Shown here piece after piece: positions 13,226-25,315 of a stretch of 64,000 nucleotides of DNA. Location of the stretch: assembly GCA_002914805.1 (NCBI GenBank), contig JXTB01000243.1, forward strand, positions 316,817 to 380,816, read 5' to 3'. Positions within the stretch are counted from its first letter, which is position 1; each line of letters begins with the position of its first letter. The notes beneath the pieces are model-generated. The model had not been told where the DNA came from. It saw nothing but the letters and a program-made list of their open reading frames with translations, and did no database searches. The stretch comes from Parasponia andersonii (taxonomy: Eukaryota > Streptophyta > Magnoliopsida > Rosales > Cannabaceae). The position numbers and the translations under genes are program-made.

Positions 13226-15368
13226 ATGTCTAGTAGCGAGGAACTTAGCGAAGGGAATGCATTCTCAGGAGAATGGTCATTCTCTAATGCAAGTACTAGC
13301 TCTAAGATCTCGAGGACTATCTTGAGCCACAACCTGAAGTAGAAATAACTGGGACTAGGCAAAGTAGTCCTCGCATAGGCGACCTCCCTCAAGACCAATG
13401 GCCTCAGCACATTAGAGATGCCCCTGCATTCGCAAGGGGTTATAACTACGTAGAAGGAGACTAGTCATGTACCGATATAAAGACAAGCTGTACAACAAAC
13501 AAGCTCAAAAAAATCATATGCGATTACAAAATCGATATCCCCCTTCGCTTACCCACAGAGTTCAATTGACCACACACAACTCCTCATGGAACTGCCTCAT
13601 TCTCAGACGCAGTTCTTATATGTGGTGTCCATCTCCCACTTCATCCATATATCAAATCGATCATCAATTATTATGGAGTTGTCCCCTTTCAATTAACCCC
13701 AAATATATATAGATACATGGTAGGCTTATACATATTACACCATAAATTAGGTCTAGAATCCCCCACACCTGAAGATTTTGCTTGATTCTACTAAGTGAAG
13801 TCAAACCGATCAGTTTTCAGCTTCTTCTATGTGAGCAAGTAGTCAAATCAAGCAATAAAAACTATCCATGGAGTCCGTAATAACATGGAAGAATGGAAAA
13901 ATCTATTTTTTTCACTTTGACTATGCAGATAATGGCTTCTTTCAAAACCCTGATAGGTAATTTTCAGCTTATAGCTTACTCTATATAAATATATCAATCT
14001 GATCGCATTCGTATATCATCGCAGATAACAAGGAGCGTCCAGGACTCTCCAAAGAGCAGTTCGCAAGAGTGTATAAAATAAACTACCTTCCAATCGAAGA
14101 ATTTGATTGCAAGAAGCTGGGAAAAACCAAAAACCTAGTCGCTTGCGGACTGTTCCCAAAGGGAGCCGTTTTTCCATACTCTACCAACCATTTAACTAAA
14201 CTCTCGAGCTCGAAGAAGAAGCAGAGGAAATAAAAAGAAACGGGTGCCTCATCTTCTAAACCCAATAAACGAAAATCACTTGCCTCTCCTATTGTCCCAA
14301 AACCACTATCTCCGGAAGCTCCATCGCCACCAATTTCTCAGCAACAAGAAAGTAATTTTTTTATTGTTCCTTCTCTTTGTCGCATTACATACCTCGCATG
14401 CTAACTAATCATATTTGTACAGAAATGATAATCGGCAGTGGACTGCGGGCACCCCCTTCAATACTGGGGTCAATGACAAAGTCCAAGACACCAGACAACA
14501 TACCTATCCCCTCAACGAAAAGGAAAGAGAAGGTCGACACCTTAAAGAAGCGAAAAGTCATCTTCAAGGATGTCCTTATAAGTTCGCCTCCTCCTCAGCC
14601 TACTAAAATTGTGAGCCAGCTTGAGCCATCCAAGGAAACAGCCACTTCTTCCAGAAAACCGAGCCAGGCGAACAAGGACAAGGAGTTTTTCACACTCTTT
14701 CGCCAACTGCCAGAAAAAGTTGGCATGAGCGCGGCCTTCATCGATCATTTCACTTCTGAGGATGGTTAAGAGAGGATGAAGCGACGACCAGCCAAGGTCA
14801 CTTTCAGTGCTGCAATAAGGATGTTGGCAAACGTAAGCATCTTCTATCTTCACTCTTCGGCGCACTTTTCTTGTACTGATGTGTGTTATATTTTCAAACT
14901 GTTACAGTTGTTGTTTTGATGTATGACCCGGTCCTTGAATGTATGGAGAAGGGCGAAAAGGTCGAAGAAATGGCCCAGGCATTTGAGGACTTGAAGAAGA
15001 CTTACGAGGCAGAGAAAAACTCCTTCAAGTCAAAGAAGCAGCAGCTGCGCGAGGATCTAGCCAAGGAAAAGCTCGAAAAAGAGAAGCTCGAGGAAAAAAT
15101 CAAAGAACATCCAGATGCTTTGAAATAGGCGACAGAAAAGGTGGCTTGCAAAGCTGTAGAAGAGTTCAGGGCCACTGAAGGTAAGGAACTCAAAAAAAAG
15201 GCCAGTGACATCACCTTGTCAACTATAATATACAACATTTTCTACGAGCATCCGGATTTTGACTTTTCTATCCTCGGTGAAGATGTGGTCGAGAGCTTGT
15301 TCAGAGCTGGAAGGAAACTGAAGCTACAAAAAAAGGTTACAAATGGTAGAACGAGCTCATCTGTATAG
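13226..15368 (+). pseudogene. Antisense spliced gene (aORF) of the Tat element, decayed
   Basis: It runs opposite to gag-pol. The start is MSSSEELSEGNAFSGEW at 13226, directly after a 3' splice site. Around 13534-13780 the plus frame reads IPLRLPTEF...LPLHPYIKSIINYYGVVPFQL, the look of the 'putative gypsy type transposon' domain (Pfam PF04195). A next exon, 14025-14351, begins after GCAG and ends before GTAATT. Then come 14423-14832, and an exon from 14908 that codes a Lys/Glu-rich coiled coil and ends at the TAG before 15369. Breaks: stops near 13339, 13572 and 13786, TAA at 14767, TAG at 15126, and a phase mismatch between the last two exons. Tat elements are known to carry such antisense genes; the role is unknown. 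Confidence 0.75.
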
Positions 15369-16140
15369 TAGATTTGATAATTTTATAAAGTTAAAGACAA
15401 ATGCAGACTAGTCCTGCTTGCTTTTTTTTTGTCAAATGATTATTCTTACAAAACAATTAAAACACATTGCATTATAATATAAAGATGCATAATTTAACCA
15501 AGTAGTCAATCACTAGGTGATTGAGCGGTACGCTATTGCGATTCGAATCCAACTAACTTAAAACGGGTTTTAAGTATTAGGATAGGTTAGGTCGCTTAAG
15601 AAAATAGCAAGTATGAGTGATGTGAACTCAATACTATTTTTCAGAAGTTCCACGGCAAAATAGAATATAGCAATATATCACATTGAACAATGAATATTTT
15701 GCTTAGTTATTTTGTTGTTCGAGGAGGGAAATTGCGTAATACAATATGCTATGGCATGAAGCGAGGAGAAAATCCTGAGATCTTAAAAAATTTTAGAAAT
15801 TCGGTGATCTAAAATTCCAACCCCTCTAAATGAATATTTGCATAGTTCCTTAGGAAGCAAGTAGGAGATAATATCCTGATCCCACTGCCCCCCGAGTTTT
15901 ATAGTGTTCGAAGACTGCCATAAAACTATAAAAGATGAACCAAATATAAAGGACTAACTTGATAATAAAATCGACGTAATAATCGAAGAAATGACATCTT
16001 TATTGATGAATGATGACGAATGACAAGATGCCCCTTAAGTTGTTGTAAATATATGAAGATATACATAAAGATTTACTGATAATAGCGACGAAGTTAATCT
16101 GCATTCCAAGCATATTCGATCTTTTGTCTATAAGTGCGAG
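15369..16140. other. Spacer between aORF and integrase
   Basis: The two converging genes of the element end on either side. No further frame is seen. A weak tRNA-like pair of boxes at 15518-15550 was considered and rejected. Confidence 0.4.
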
Positions 16141-17292
16141 CTAGCTTGTATGTCCCAGGTTGAATGACGGCATCAATAACATGTGGTCCTTCTCAAGAAG
16201 TTCCAAATACACTAGTACTGTGCTCTTTATTATTAGGTAGAACTTGTCAAAGAACAAGATCACCAACTTCAAATTCCCTATTTTTGATTTAGAATTATAA
16301 TATCGAGCAGTGCGCTGTTGATATGATGCAATCCGCAGTTGAGACTGCTCGCGCCTTTCTTCCAAAAGATCGAGCTCAATCATCATCAGTGCATTATTCT
16401 AATCTTGCTCATAAGCAGATCGTCGTAGAGAGCTCGCACCAATTTCTACTAGCACAATTGCTTTGTATTCATAAGCTAAAGAGAATAGACTCTCTCCAGT
16501 AGTAGTTCGTTAAGTGGTGCGATAAGCCTATAATACTTTAGAAAGCACTTCTGGCCAAGCTCCTTTATGTTCTTCCAGCTTTGTCTTTAGGTTCTATTTA
16601 AGTATCTTGTTTATAGTTTCAACCTATTCATTGGCTTATGGATGAATAACAACAAAGAAGCTCTTCTTGATGCCTAAGTTATCGCAAAAGTTACCGAATT
16701 CATCATAGTCAAATTGTTTCCCATTATCAGAAATTATAGTATGTGGTATACCATAACGGCAGATTATAGATTTGTAAACAAAATCTATAGTACTCAAGGC
16801 TTCAGCTTCTGTTCACTTGGTGAAATATTCGACTGCGACCACTGCATACTTCAATCCACCTCGTGCCAATGGAAGTATTCCGATAATATCAATTCCCCAT
16901 ACTGCAAATGGCCATGGACTAGTCATTGGAGTTAGAGGAACATGTGGCATTCTAGGAACAGTTGCAAAACGTTGAAATTTATCACACCTCCTAGCAAATT
17001 CCATTGTATCCTTCTTCACAGTTGGCCAAAAATACTCTTGTCTGAGAACCTTGTTCACAAGTGCCTGCCCCCCTGAATGATTTCTGCATATCCCTATATG
17101 AATTTCCCTCATAATGTAGTATGTTTTTTCTTCATCAATACATAATAATAACGGTAACCTAAAACTTCTTCGATAAAGTTTCCCATCATTGATGATATAG
17201 CAAGCTGCCTTCATTCGAAGTCGCTTTGCATCGTCTTTGTTTTCGGGAAGATTGCCATTTTGTAGATACTTCATTATACGCTCCATCCACAA
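16141..17292 (-). pseudogene. Integrase remnant of the Tat element
   Basis: The minus-strand fragment 16813-17292 has the zinc-binding HHCC module (HIGICRNH...CDKF, the residues H, H, C, C in order) and then the first catalytic Asp in WGIDIIG. The core continues through frames broken near 16500-16800. Fragment 16141-16386 has the C-terminal part of the core with ELDLLEERREQSQLR and the stretch AYQQR-like SYQQRTARYYNS, typical of plant gypsy integrases. Several stops separate the parts. Confidence 0.85.
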
Positions 17293-17528
17293 TGGTTTTT
17301 TTTTTCAACAGTCATAGTCACTTGGAGCTCTATTTCGATACTTGGTTTCACAAGAAATTTGACAGGAACCACTTTTAATAATTCTGCGTCTTTTGTTGAG
17401 GCGAGCTTAGCTAGAGCATCTACCCAAGTATTCTTAATGTGAGGAAGAAGTTAAATGCTATAAGTAGTAAATATCGAGAACAGTCGTTGTACCTCCTATA
17501 AGTAGGCCATCATTCGTCCTCCTCCTGC

Positions 17529-18540
17529 TTAATAATCACCGATCACTTGAAAAACGACCAACTGAAAATTACTGTATACCTCAATCATCTCGACTTTTAT
17601 TTCTTGTGCGAGCTTTAGCCCAGCTATCAATGCTTCATATTCTACCTCATTATTCAATGCTGGAAATTCAAAGTGAAGTTCACAATGAATATTATGCCTT
17701 TCAGGACTAATTAGCACTAAGCCTGCATCGGTTTTATTCTCATTTGACGATCCATCAACATAAAGTTTCCATAATCTTGATAAATCTATAGCATGTTTTT
17801 CGATCACTTCTGTGGGAAGATTGACATCATACGTGAACTCTGCAATAAAATCTACGAGAGCCTAACTTTTAATCGCAGTGTCAGGTCAAAAATTGATGTT
17901 AAATTGACTCAACTCAACGGCCCACTTAAATAGTCGTTCTGAAGCCTCAGGTTTTTGCAGAACCTATTTTAATGGAAAATTCGTGAAAACTTCGATGGAG
18001 TGCACATGAAAATAAAGTCGAAGCTTCCTAGATGCGACGATGAGTGCTAATGCCAACTTCTTCATCTCTAGATATCTTATTTTGGCATCAAGTAATCTTT
18101 TACTTACGTAATATATAGGTCGTTGTATATTTTCTTCTTCTCAAATTAATGCAGTACTTGTCGCATATTTGGAAATAGCGAGATACAATTATAACTCTTC
18201 CCCTGGGTTTAGCTTCGACAAGAGTGGAGGAGAATCCAAAGTTTTTTTTTTTAATTCTTGGAACGCCTGCTCACATTTTTCTGTCCACTCAAACTTCTTC
18301 GAACCCTTCAATACTTCAAGAATGATTGGCATTTATCAGTTGACCTAGATACAAATCGACTCAGTGCAGCCACTCTTTCTGCCAGACTCTGCACATCTTT
18401 GGGTTTGCAAGGAGATTGTATATCAATTAATGTCTGTATCTTCTGAGGGTTAGCTTCAATGCCTCACTGATTGACCATGAACTCCATGAATTTTCCAGAT
18501 CCTACTCCGAATGGGCACTTCTGGGGGTTCAGCTTCATCT
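17529..18540 (-). pseudogene. RNase H region of the Tat element (two modules)
   Basis: Fragment 17529-17807 contains LYVDGSSNENKTDAGLVL and NNEVEYEALIAGLKLA, which is the archaeal-type second RNase H found in Tat elements (the Asp of VDG and Glu of EYEA are active-site residues). Upstream on the minus strand, 17860-18540 holds the ordinary RNase H that follows reverse transcriptase, interrupted by stops. Confidence 0.75.
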
Positions 18541-19144
18541 TATATTTTCAAAGAATTTTGAACATCTTATCAAGGTGCTTGACATGATCTTCAGCTTTCT
18601 TTGACTTTACCAACATGTCATCAATATATACCTCTATTATCTTGTCAATTTGTTTTACAAACATCATATTGACAAGATACTGATAAGTCGCTCCTACGTT
18701 GATGAGTCCAAAGGGCATCTTCTTGTCACAATACAATCCTCGATCAATGATGAACGAGGTATGCTTCTCATCTAACTCGTACATAGGGATTTGATTGTAT
18801 CCAGAATACGCATCTATAAAGCTTAAGAATTCATGCCCCAATGTCGTATCTACAAGTTGGTCGATTCTTAGAAGGGGAAAACTGTTCTCCGGGCATGCTT
18901 TGTTGAGGTCGGTGAAATCGATGCAAGTTCTCCACTTCCTGTTAGGTTTCTTTACCAAAACTGGGTTTGCAAGCCAGTTCGGGTAAAAAGATTCCTTAAT
19001 GAATCCAATTTCGAGCAACTTCTCTACCTCCTCTTTCAATATGACGTAGCGTTCTGGATTCATGACTTTTCTTTTTTGTCGTACAGGCTTCTTTGTTGTA
19101 TATATGTTAAGGCAATGGCACATGATATTTGGATCAATCCCCAC
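18541..19144 (-). pseudogene. Reverse transcriptase remnant of the Tat element
   Basis: A 198-codon open stretch. It shows KPVRQKRKVMNPER, the fingers motif WRTCIDFTDLNKACP, FLSFIDAYSGYNQIPM with one catalytic Asp, and YIDDMLVKS with the other two. It is the best preserved part of the element. The frame ends at 18548 and continues in others, so the enzyme is broken. Confidence 0.9.
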
Positions 19145-19559
19145 TATGTTCGAATGTCACAATGCGAAGATATCCAAGTTTGATTTCAGAAAAGCAATCA
19201 ATAAAGCTCGCATGGGTTCTTGAAGCTTCGCTCTGATTTTTAGAACCTTCGAAACCTATCAATCGACAAATCTTCCAAGTCTTCAATAGGTCCAGTCTTG
19301 ACCTCTCCATCGATTTCTCGAGGGTCGAGGTCTTCGATTGACGCTTCACTTGACGTTTCGCCTTGTAGTTGGACCGTCATTATGTGAAGTGTCACATCTT
19401 TTGCTGCCAGCTTTAAGGAATTATTATAACAAGTCCGTGCGTCATATTAGTTGTCTCAATATTGAGTCAGGAACTTCATAGCGAGGTGGTAAATTGAAGT
19501 GACTACTCGAAGTTCCCTCAGTGTTAGTCTTCTTAGTACAGTATTGAATGCAGATGGGC

Positions 19560-19800
19560 AATCTACAACCAAGAATTAAGTCATTACCGTTGAAACCCTA
19601 GGATAAGTTCCAACGTTGACTATTAACTCAATCATGCCCATAGGTATTATGCTGTTACCAGTAAATCCGTAAAGTAGAGTGACAACGAACTTTAGGTCAC
19701 TTTCACTCCACCCTATCTTCTTGAAGGCGTCATGGTACAGGATGTCGATAGCACTTCCATTATCGACCAATACTCGCCATAACTACGTATTTCCACAGTT
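19560..19800 (-). pseudogene. Aspartic protease remnant of the Tat element
   Basis: The minus strand reads VDNGSAIDILYHDAFKKIG. This matches the protease active site of plant gypsy elements, where DxGS is followed by a hydrophobic pair. The flanking frame closes soon after, and 19800-20100 has no clear domain. Confidence 0.75.
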
Positions 19801-20099
19801 GATCTTTATGACCAATGTATCATTATTCAGGTAATGGACCTCCCTCACATCCTGCTCTGTGAAGGTAATATCCATATATGCTACCTGTTGAAGCTTTTGT
19901 GATCGCTACTCAAGGTGTATAACATTGGTCAACGGCTGCTGTCGAGCTTCTCGTGTATACCTATCTTGCGCCCTCTTCAAATCTACACCAATATGCGGTC
20001 CTCCAAAAATAGTTCGCACTTCACGTTGAATTTCTGGAGGTTGATGTTAGTTTTCTTGTCTTCTTTCATTGTTCTGCCATATATACTGCCACAACTGCC

Positions 20100-21690
20100 C
20101 TTTTTTAATTAATTTTTCGATTTTATCCTTCAAGGCATAGCAGTTATTGGTATCATGTCCAATGTCATTGTGATACCAGAAGAACTTATTGGGATCACGC
20201 CTCGCTCTACCCCGTTTTATCAGTTCTGGTTAACGATATCGCTCCTGCTAATTTGTGACCGCATAGATATAATCTATAGGTGCGTTCAGTTCAGTATAGT
20301 TGTTGAATCTCATGGGAGCTCTTGGAATCTCCTGCTTTTTCTGTTCGGGTTGCTTCTCAGTTGCTTGTTCATTATTCTTTTTGTTTGATTTCTTGTTATT
20401 ATTGTTGTTGGTTGTGATCGCATCTTTAGCAGCATCTTTTCCTCCTTCCTTTTTTGTCTTATAAAGATTATTGCATGAAGATTCCTCCCTCAGATGGTGA
20501 CTAACTCTTCGATAGAAGTCTTCAAGGGTTCTGCATTCTCGCTTAAGTAACTCTTCCCGGAGTTTAGTCTCTGATCATACCCCGACCATCAATAGAGTTA
20601 AAACTCCCCCTTCAGATAGGTTGTTGACCTTTGCCAACTCTGAGGTAAAGCGGCTGAGGTAAGATCATAGAGTTTCCTCCGAACCTTGACAAATTGCAGA
20701 TAGACTGATAAGTGGAATAGTAAAATTCTTCGCAGCCTAGAATTGCCTCAAGAATGCAGTCTGAAGTTGTTGCCAGGACGAGATTGGACCAAGCTTAAGT
20801 CTTTGGAATCACTTTTTTGTTGCTCCTGTGAGAGTTACAGCAAAACATCTGCAACATCCAAGATCATCGACACGATAGAGTTCCATCAGGTCACTGAAAT
20901 GATCCATATGATCCTGTAGATCAGTTTTCCCATCAAAAGTATTTATAGTGGGAAGTTTGAATCCAGCAAGTAAGGCAGCAGCTCAAACTTCCTCATTGAA
21001 TGGCGATTGTCGATATCTATCAGTGAGCTCATCATCCCAGCCAATAAGTGTATCTAATACGATCCTCAAATTATGAACATTGATGTTCAGAGGAAGAGCA
21101 TTATTTCTTACTGGTGGCAACAGTGGCCTTTGGTCATTATCACGATATAAGGAAGGTTGGTCAGGCAGGGTCTACTGTGACCTTTGTGAGAATTCCAATG
21201 TAATAGTGCGACGAGATTGACTTCGGCTATTATGATGCGATGTGGATCGCTCATGACTATGTCGCTGTTCTAGGTGTTGTCTCAGGTCTACAGAATTCTG
21301 TCTCAACTCCCTACTAATCCTTTCAAAGACGCTCATCGATTGACATTTTTGCTCGTTACTTAGACAATCACGATTGACGGTTACTCTCCGAGAAAGTTGT
21401 CCACGATCACGATCAGTGCTCAAACTCTCAGTTCCAGATTCTTGAGGCAAGTCTACGACCTTGCCTTTTCCGTTGGAGGTGCAATCTCCATGACGCTTCT
21501 GCTGGGCTTTGTGCTGGTCGCGGTACCTTGTCTCTAGGATCTGAATTCCTCTCTCAGGTTGTTGAGCAGGATGATCTCTAGGATTTTCGTGCTGTAGTGG
21601 AGTCACCATCTGTCCCTCAGCAAGTCGTCGTAGAAAATCATTAATCTGATTAGTGATTTTCTGAAGATTTACAAGTGCATCCTCCATACG
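20100..21690 (-). pseudogene. gag remnant of the Tat element
   Basis: Fragment 21172-21687 is the N-terminal part, rich in Gln, Arg and Ser. The minus strand between about 20480 and 20960 reads like the Retrotrans_gag domain (DHFSDLMELYRVDD...LREELLKRECRTLEDFYRR). At about 20115-20195 it reads FFWYHNDIGHDTNNCYALK, the zinc-knuckle-like segment normally CxxH...HDTxxC at the end of gag. Stops and frameshifts break it. Confidence 0.75.
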
Positions 21691-21887
21691 ATCCTATCTC
21701 TGGACAATATTTTCTGGTGCAGTCACGATAGGTTGATCTTGAGCAGGATTGACCTATGTAACAGCAGTACTTTGGGGTTAGTTTTGGCTAGTTCCGGTGT
21801 TTCTGATAGTGTTTCTGGTGTTTGCCATTGTTGAAGAAGCGAAATTGATAAACTTTTTGCTGGAATAATCTTCCTTCTAGCGTCAAT

Positions 21888-22472
21888 TGTTGACAGAGAT
21901 TTTGTCAGCAACAAATTTAGGAAATTTGTTAGATATAGTTTGTAAGTGAAAAGGGTTGATAAATCAAAGCAAATAAGGAGACAAGAATTTTATTGTAGTT
22001 CAGCCCCAAAAAAGATGAGTCTACGTCCATTGTTCTTCATTATTTTCTGGAGAATTACAAGAGTTTCTTTAAGTCTCAAGGTGAGAATAGAGAGAGAATT
22101 ACAGAATGTAGCGAAGTGTTTTTTATAACAACACTAAGCTCTCTTCATATAGGTGAGGGTGGCTCAATGTTTCCAATTGTGAAAACAAATAAGTGTGTAA
22201 TCAGAAAATACAATTCGAGTAATAATATAATTAGGTAATATCTTAAATGGAATAATTGGTCAATCTTTATTCAGAAACTTGTTTCCCTTTTTTTGTAGAT
22301 TACCCGTTTGATGAAGCTTGATCTAGTTTTTTTTTTAATACTGGTCGTAATTAACTGATTCGGAGGAGGTCGCATTTTGATCAGAAAAATTCACATGCGC
22401 CCTGACGCGTTCAACTTGGTTGCTAATTTTCCCCTTTTGGCATTGACCAATGTATAGATTTTAGATCGCACA
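21888..22472 (-). repeat. 5' LTR of the Tat element (585 bp)
   Basis: Plus-strand ends are TGTTGACAG and GATCGCACA, giving TG...CA. Left of it the minus strand reads ATTGACGCTAGAAGG, close to the TTGGCGCC-type primer site of gypsy elements. Position and length match the partner LTR exactly. Confidence 0.85.
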
Positions 22473-22849
22473 TCAAGGTTTAATTTAGATCGTATGATTT
22501 AGTTAGGGGCAATATACTACTTTGTATCCCCCTATTACATAAGACCTTTCAAATAATAAGCTTAAAATTGAAACTTCAGAAGATAAGCTAGGGAAGGTAT
22601 TATCTAGTCTTTATATAAACATGCACTATAATGATTGTGATATATTCTAAATTTATAATGTAAAGGCTACTAAGTTTTCCTACCTATGAAGGACCGCAAA
22701 TAATTTGCTTTAGAAGATGGGGAATATACTGTGTGTCTGTTGGTGCCTGTTTCGTATATCATTTAGATATCGAGTAAAAAAATCCAATGTTGGCTTAACG
22801 ACCATTAAAAAAAAAAAAAAAAAAGTCTTCTCCTAAAGGCCACTTAGAA
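22473..22849. other. Intergenic DNA right of the Tat element
   Basis: No gene is seen. It contains a poly(A) run at 22806-22824. Confidence 0.4.
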
Positions 22850-23503
22850 GGGAAAAAGGATATGGATGGGACTAATTTGGGCCTAAATGATATTTTTATA
22901 ATTTTTTCTAAATGACATTTTTAGGTGGTCAAAATATTCTTTACCATTATTTATGATTTTTTCAGGAGTTTTTACATGGTCAAAATTTTTTGGCACTCCT
23001 AAAAATATTATTTTAAAAAAATATTCATAAAATAGTATTTATAAGAAATGGCCATTTTTATACCTATTTAATAAATGATCATGTTATAATTTTATTTTAA
23101 TAAATAGCTGTTTTTTAGTTGATTTATTTTTTAATAAAGTAAATCAATTTTTGAAATAGTAAATTATTTTTTAAAATAAATCAGTTTTCAAAAATAAATC
23201 AATATATCTTGATATACTAAATAAAGTAAATCAATTTTTCAGAAAGTAAATTAATTTTTGAAAATTTTAATTGATTTTATAAAAATAAATTAATTTTAAA
23301 AAAATAAATCAATATATTTTGATATATTAAATATCAAAAAAATCCATGTTTTAATTAATTTTCAAAACTTAGCCATTTTTCATCCATGTTCAAAAAAATG
23401 TCCTTTTGCAAACTACGATCCATAATTCGGCCATTTAGCTAAAAGCCTATTGTTAAAAAAAAAGTCATTTAGGCCCAAATTCATCCTATCCACGTCGTTT
23501 CCC
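22850..23503. mobile_element. Small TIR element (MITE), 654 bp
   Basis: The ends are inverted copies of about 40 bp: left 22850-22890 starts GGGAAA and contains TTTGGGCCTAAATGA; right 23465-23503 is its imperfect complement. The flanking octets ACTTAGAA (22842-22849) and GCTTAGAA (23504-23511) match at 7 of 8, which would be a target duplication of hAT size. The interior is AT-rich and non-coding. Confidence 0.65.
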
Positions 23504-24899
23504 GCTTAGAAATGTCATGAGTGTTGCAAATCATGACGCAGGCCCAAAGTGTATGTCGTTGGAGGACCATTCTTCAACAATGTATCATTTAATCCTATAT
23601 AACTTGGGAAATAGGATATTTTGGTCCAAAAAACTTTGGATCTTATACCAAAATAATCAAAATTTGGGCTTATGTTAAATAATGTCGGTTTTTCAAATAC
23701 TGTGAGAAAATGGCGAATATATCAAGTATAAAATATGATATCCCAGTATACAAATTAATATACTCAATACATAAGATAAAAGTTGGTATATAAGTACCTA
23801 TACTAAGTGTAAAAATATATATATTGAGCCATTTAGCCATAAAAAAGAGAAAAACACGTTCTTATTAAAACGAAGTATTAAAAAAAATGAAAACATACAC
23901 TCTAATTTCCCAAATACTTTTATAGTAATATTTTGGGAAAATTACATATATGCATGCTTTTAAACAAATTTGCATGGATGACCATATTTTACTTTTAATC
24001 GATTTATACTTATTTTTATAACTTTTTGTATAAATGTATACCATTTATATTTTAGACATAAAATATATACATTCATATAGAAAAATTATACATAAAAACC
24101 AGTATAGATTTTACAATGTGTACCATAGGTATATATTTATATTGTAAATGCATATTATAAGTAAATGTTTACACTATGACTGTATAGCACACTTATTTTA
24201 CACATAAAATATATGCCTAATAAACGAGTATAGAACTATTAAAATAAATAAAAAAATCAGGTTTCTCTTAATATAAGGCAATCAAAGGATACTTAGCCTA
24301 AAATTCAAGGGCTTTTTAGCCAAATAACTGAATTTGAGTCACAATTTAAGAAATGTTTTTTAAGTACTACTAAAAATGGCCAAATTTATCCAAAAAAAAA
24401 AATTGAAGTCTATCAATTTTTGTATTTTTATATAAATATAATATAATGTTAAGACATAAAAATTTATATATTAATATCAAATTGACACATTTATAGAAAA
24501 AATCGATATATTGATATAATATTAATATACTAATACATATTGATACACTAATAAATCGAACTGCTGAATATGCGGTTATTTTGCAAAAAAAAATGATAAA
24601 AACGTGGACATTAATTAAATAAATAAATAGAGTCATTTTTTATAAATACTTTGTTATTATTTTTTTTTGAATGAATTTCCTCGATAGATTATATTAATAA
24701 TCGATTAAAACAGTTTTAACAATTACAACAAATGCATATCAAGGGTCATAAAAACCTTACCCAAGAGGGGGAAAAAAAAACTATGTCAAAACTCACAACT
24801 ATAAGTATGAAACAAATACCAATGACGTATGTAGGTTCAGTCAAACAAATCAAATTTAACTGCCTCTAGAGACAAACAAATATTTTCATAGTATTTGTC
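23504..24899. other. AT-rich intergenic DNA
   Basis: No gene. Short words such as ATATACC and TAAAATATATAC recur between 24000 and 24230. The wording resembles the interior of the element at 54748-55159, so this may be another decayed small element, but no ends could be set. Confidence 0.35.
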
Positions 24900-25022
24900 A
24901 AGAAACGCTATGTCTATGCGACATCCATCAATAAACACCACCTCTATCACAGCGTCTATCAATAAACGTCATTCAAGTCACGACATCTAACAGTAAACGC
25001 CATATTCTACGCAACATCCATC
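24900..25022. repeat. 31-bp minisatellite, four units
   Basis: Units start at 24900, 24930, 24961 and 24992. Each opens with A(A/G)(G/T)AAACG(C/T)-like bases and closes with a CATCCATC- or TCTATC-like word. The units have diverged. Confidence 0.7.
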
Positions 25023-25081
25023 TTCCAAATCTAGCTATCGAATATCCTATATATAGAAGAATCAATAATAATAAATACTAT

Positions 25082-25315
25082 AGATCTAAATTTGGGTGTA
25101 CACTTTAAATGGAAAAAAAAAAACACAAAATACCATATATATATATATGGGTATTCAAAAAACACCGTAGATCTAGATATATAATGTACACTAGAAACAG
25201 ATCTAAATCTGGGTGTATACTGAAAATATAAAAAAAAATAAAACACCGTATATCTAGATCCGAGTATATAAAAAATACCATAGATCTAGATCTAAATGGA
25301 CAACTACCTTCACAA
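25082..25315. repeat. Tandem duplication with period of about 117 bp
   Basis: AGATCTAAATyTGGGTGTA starts at 25082 and again at 25199. Both copies contain AACACCGTAGATCTAGAT or a near copy. The second is partly rearranged. Confidence 0.6.

Larger units (their letters stand above)
11545..22472 (-). mobile_element. Ty3/gypsy retrotransposon, Tat lineage, decayed, with antisense aORF
   Basis: Two 585-bp LTRs bound a 10.9-kb element that reads on the minus strand in the order gag, protease, reverse transcriptase, RNase H, integrase. This order defines Ty3/gypsy. The reverse transcriptase wording around YIDDMLVKS, an additional RNase H with LYVDGSSN, and a spliced gene in antisense between integrase and the 3' LTR point to the Tat group (Retand/Ogre relatives). 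All genes carry stops or frameshifts, so the copy cannot act alone. The LTRs differ at roughly one base in ten by eye, which suggests an old insertion. Confidence 0.9.

Noticed and set aside
15518..15550. tRNA-like A and B boxes (TGATTGAGCGG and GATTCGAATCC)
   Set aside because: The boxes are only about 11 bp apart, too close for a tRNA or SINE head, and no cloverleaf can be drawn.
19915..20388. Plus-strand open frames over the Tat gag-protease region
   Set aside because: They show no domain and oppose a clear gag/protease region.
24900..25022. CRISPR-like spacing of short repeats
   Set aside because: Units are contiguous diverged 31-mers without constant repeats and unique spacers, and the genome is a plant's.
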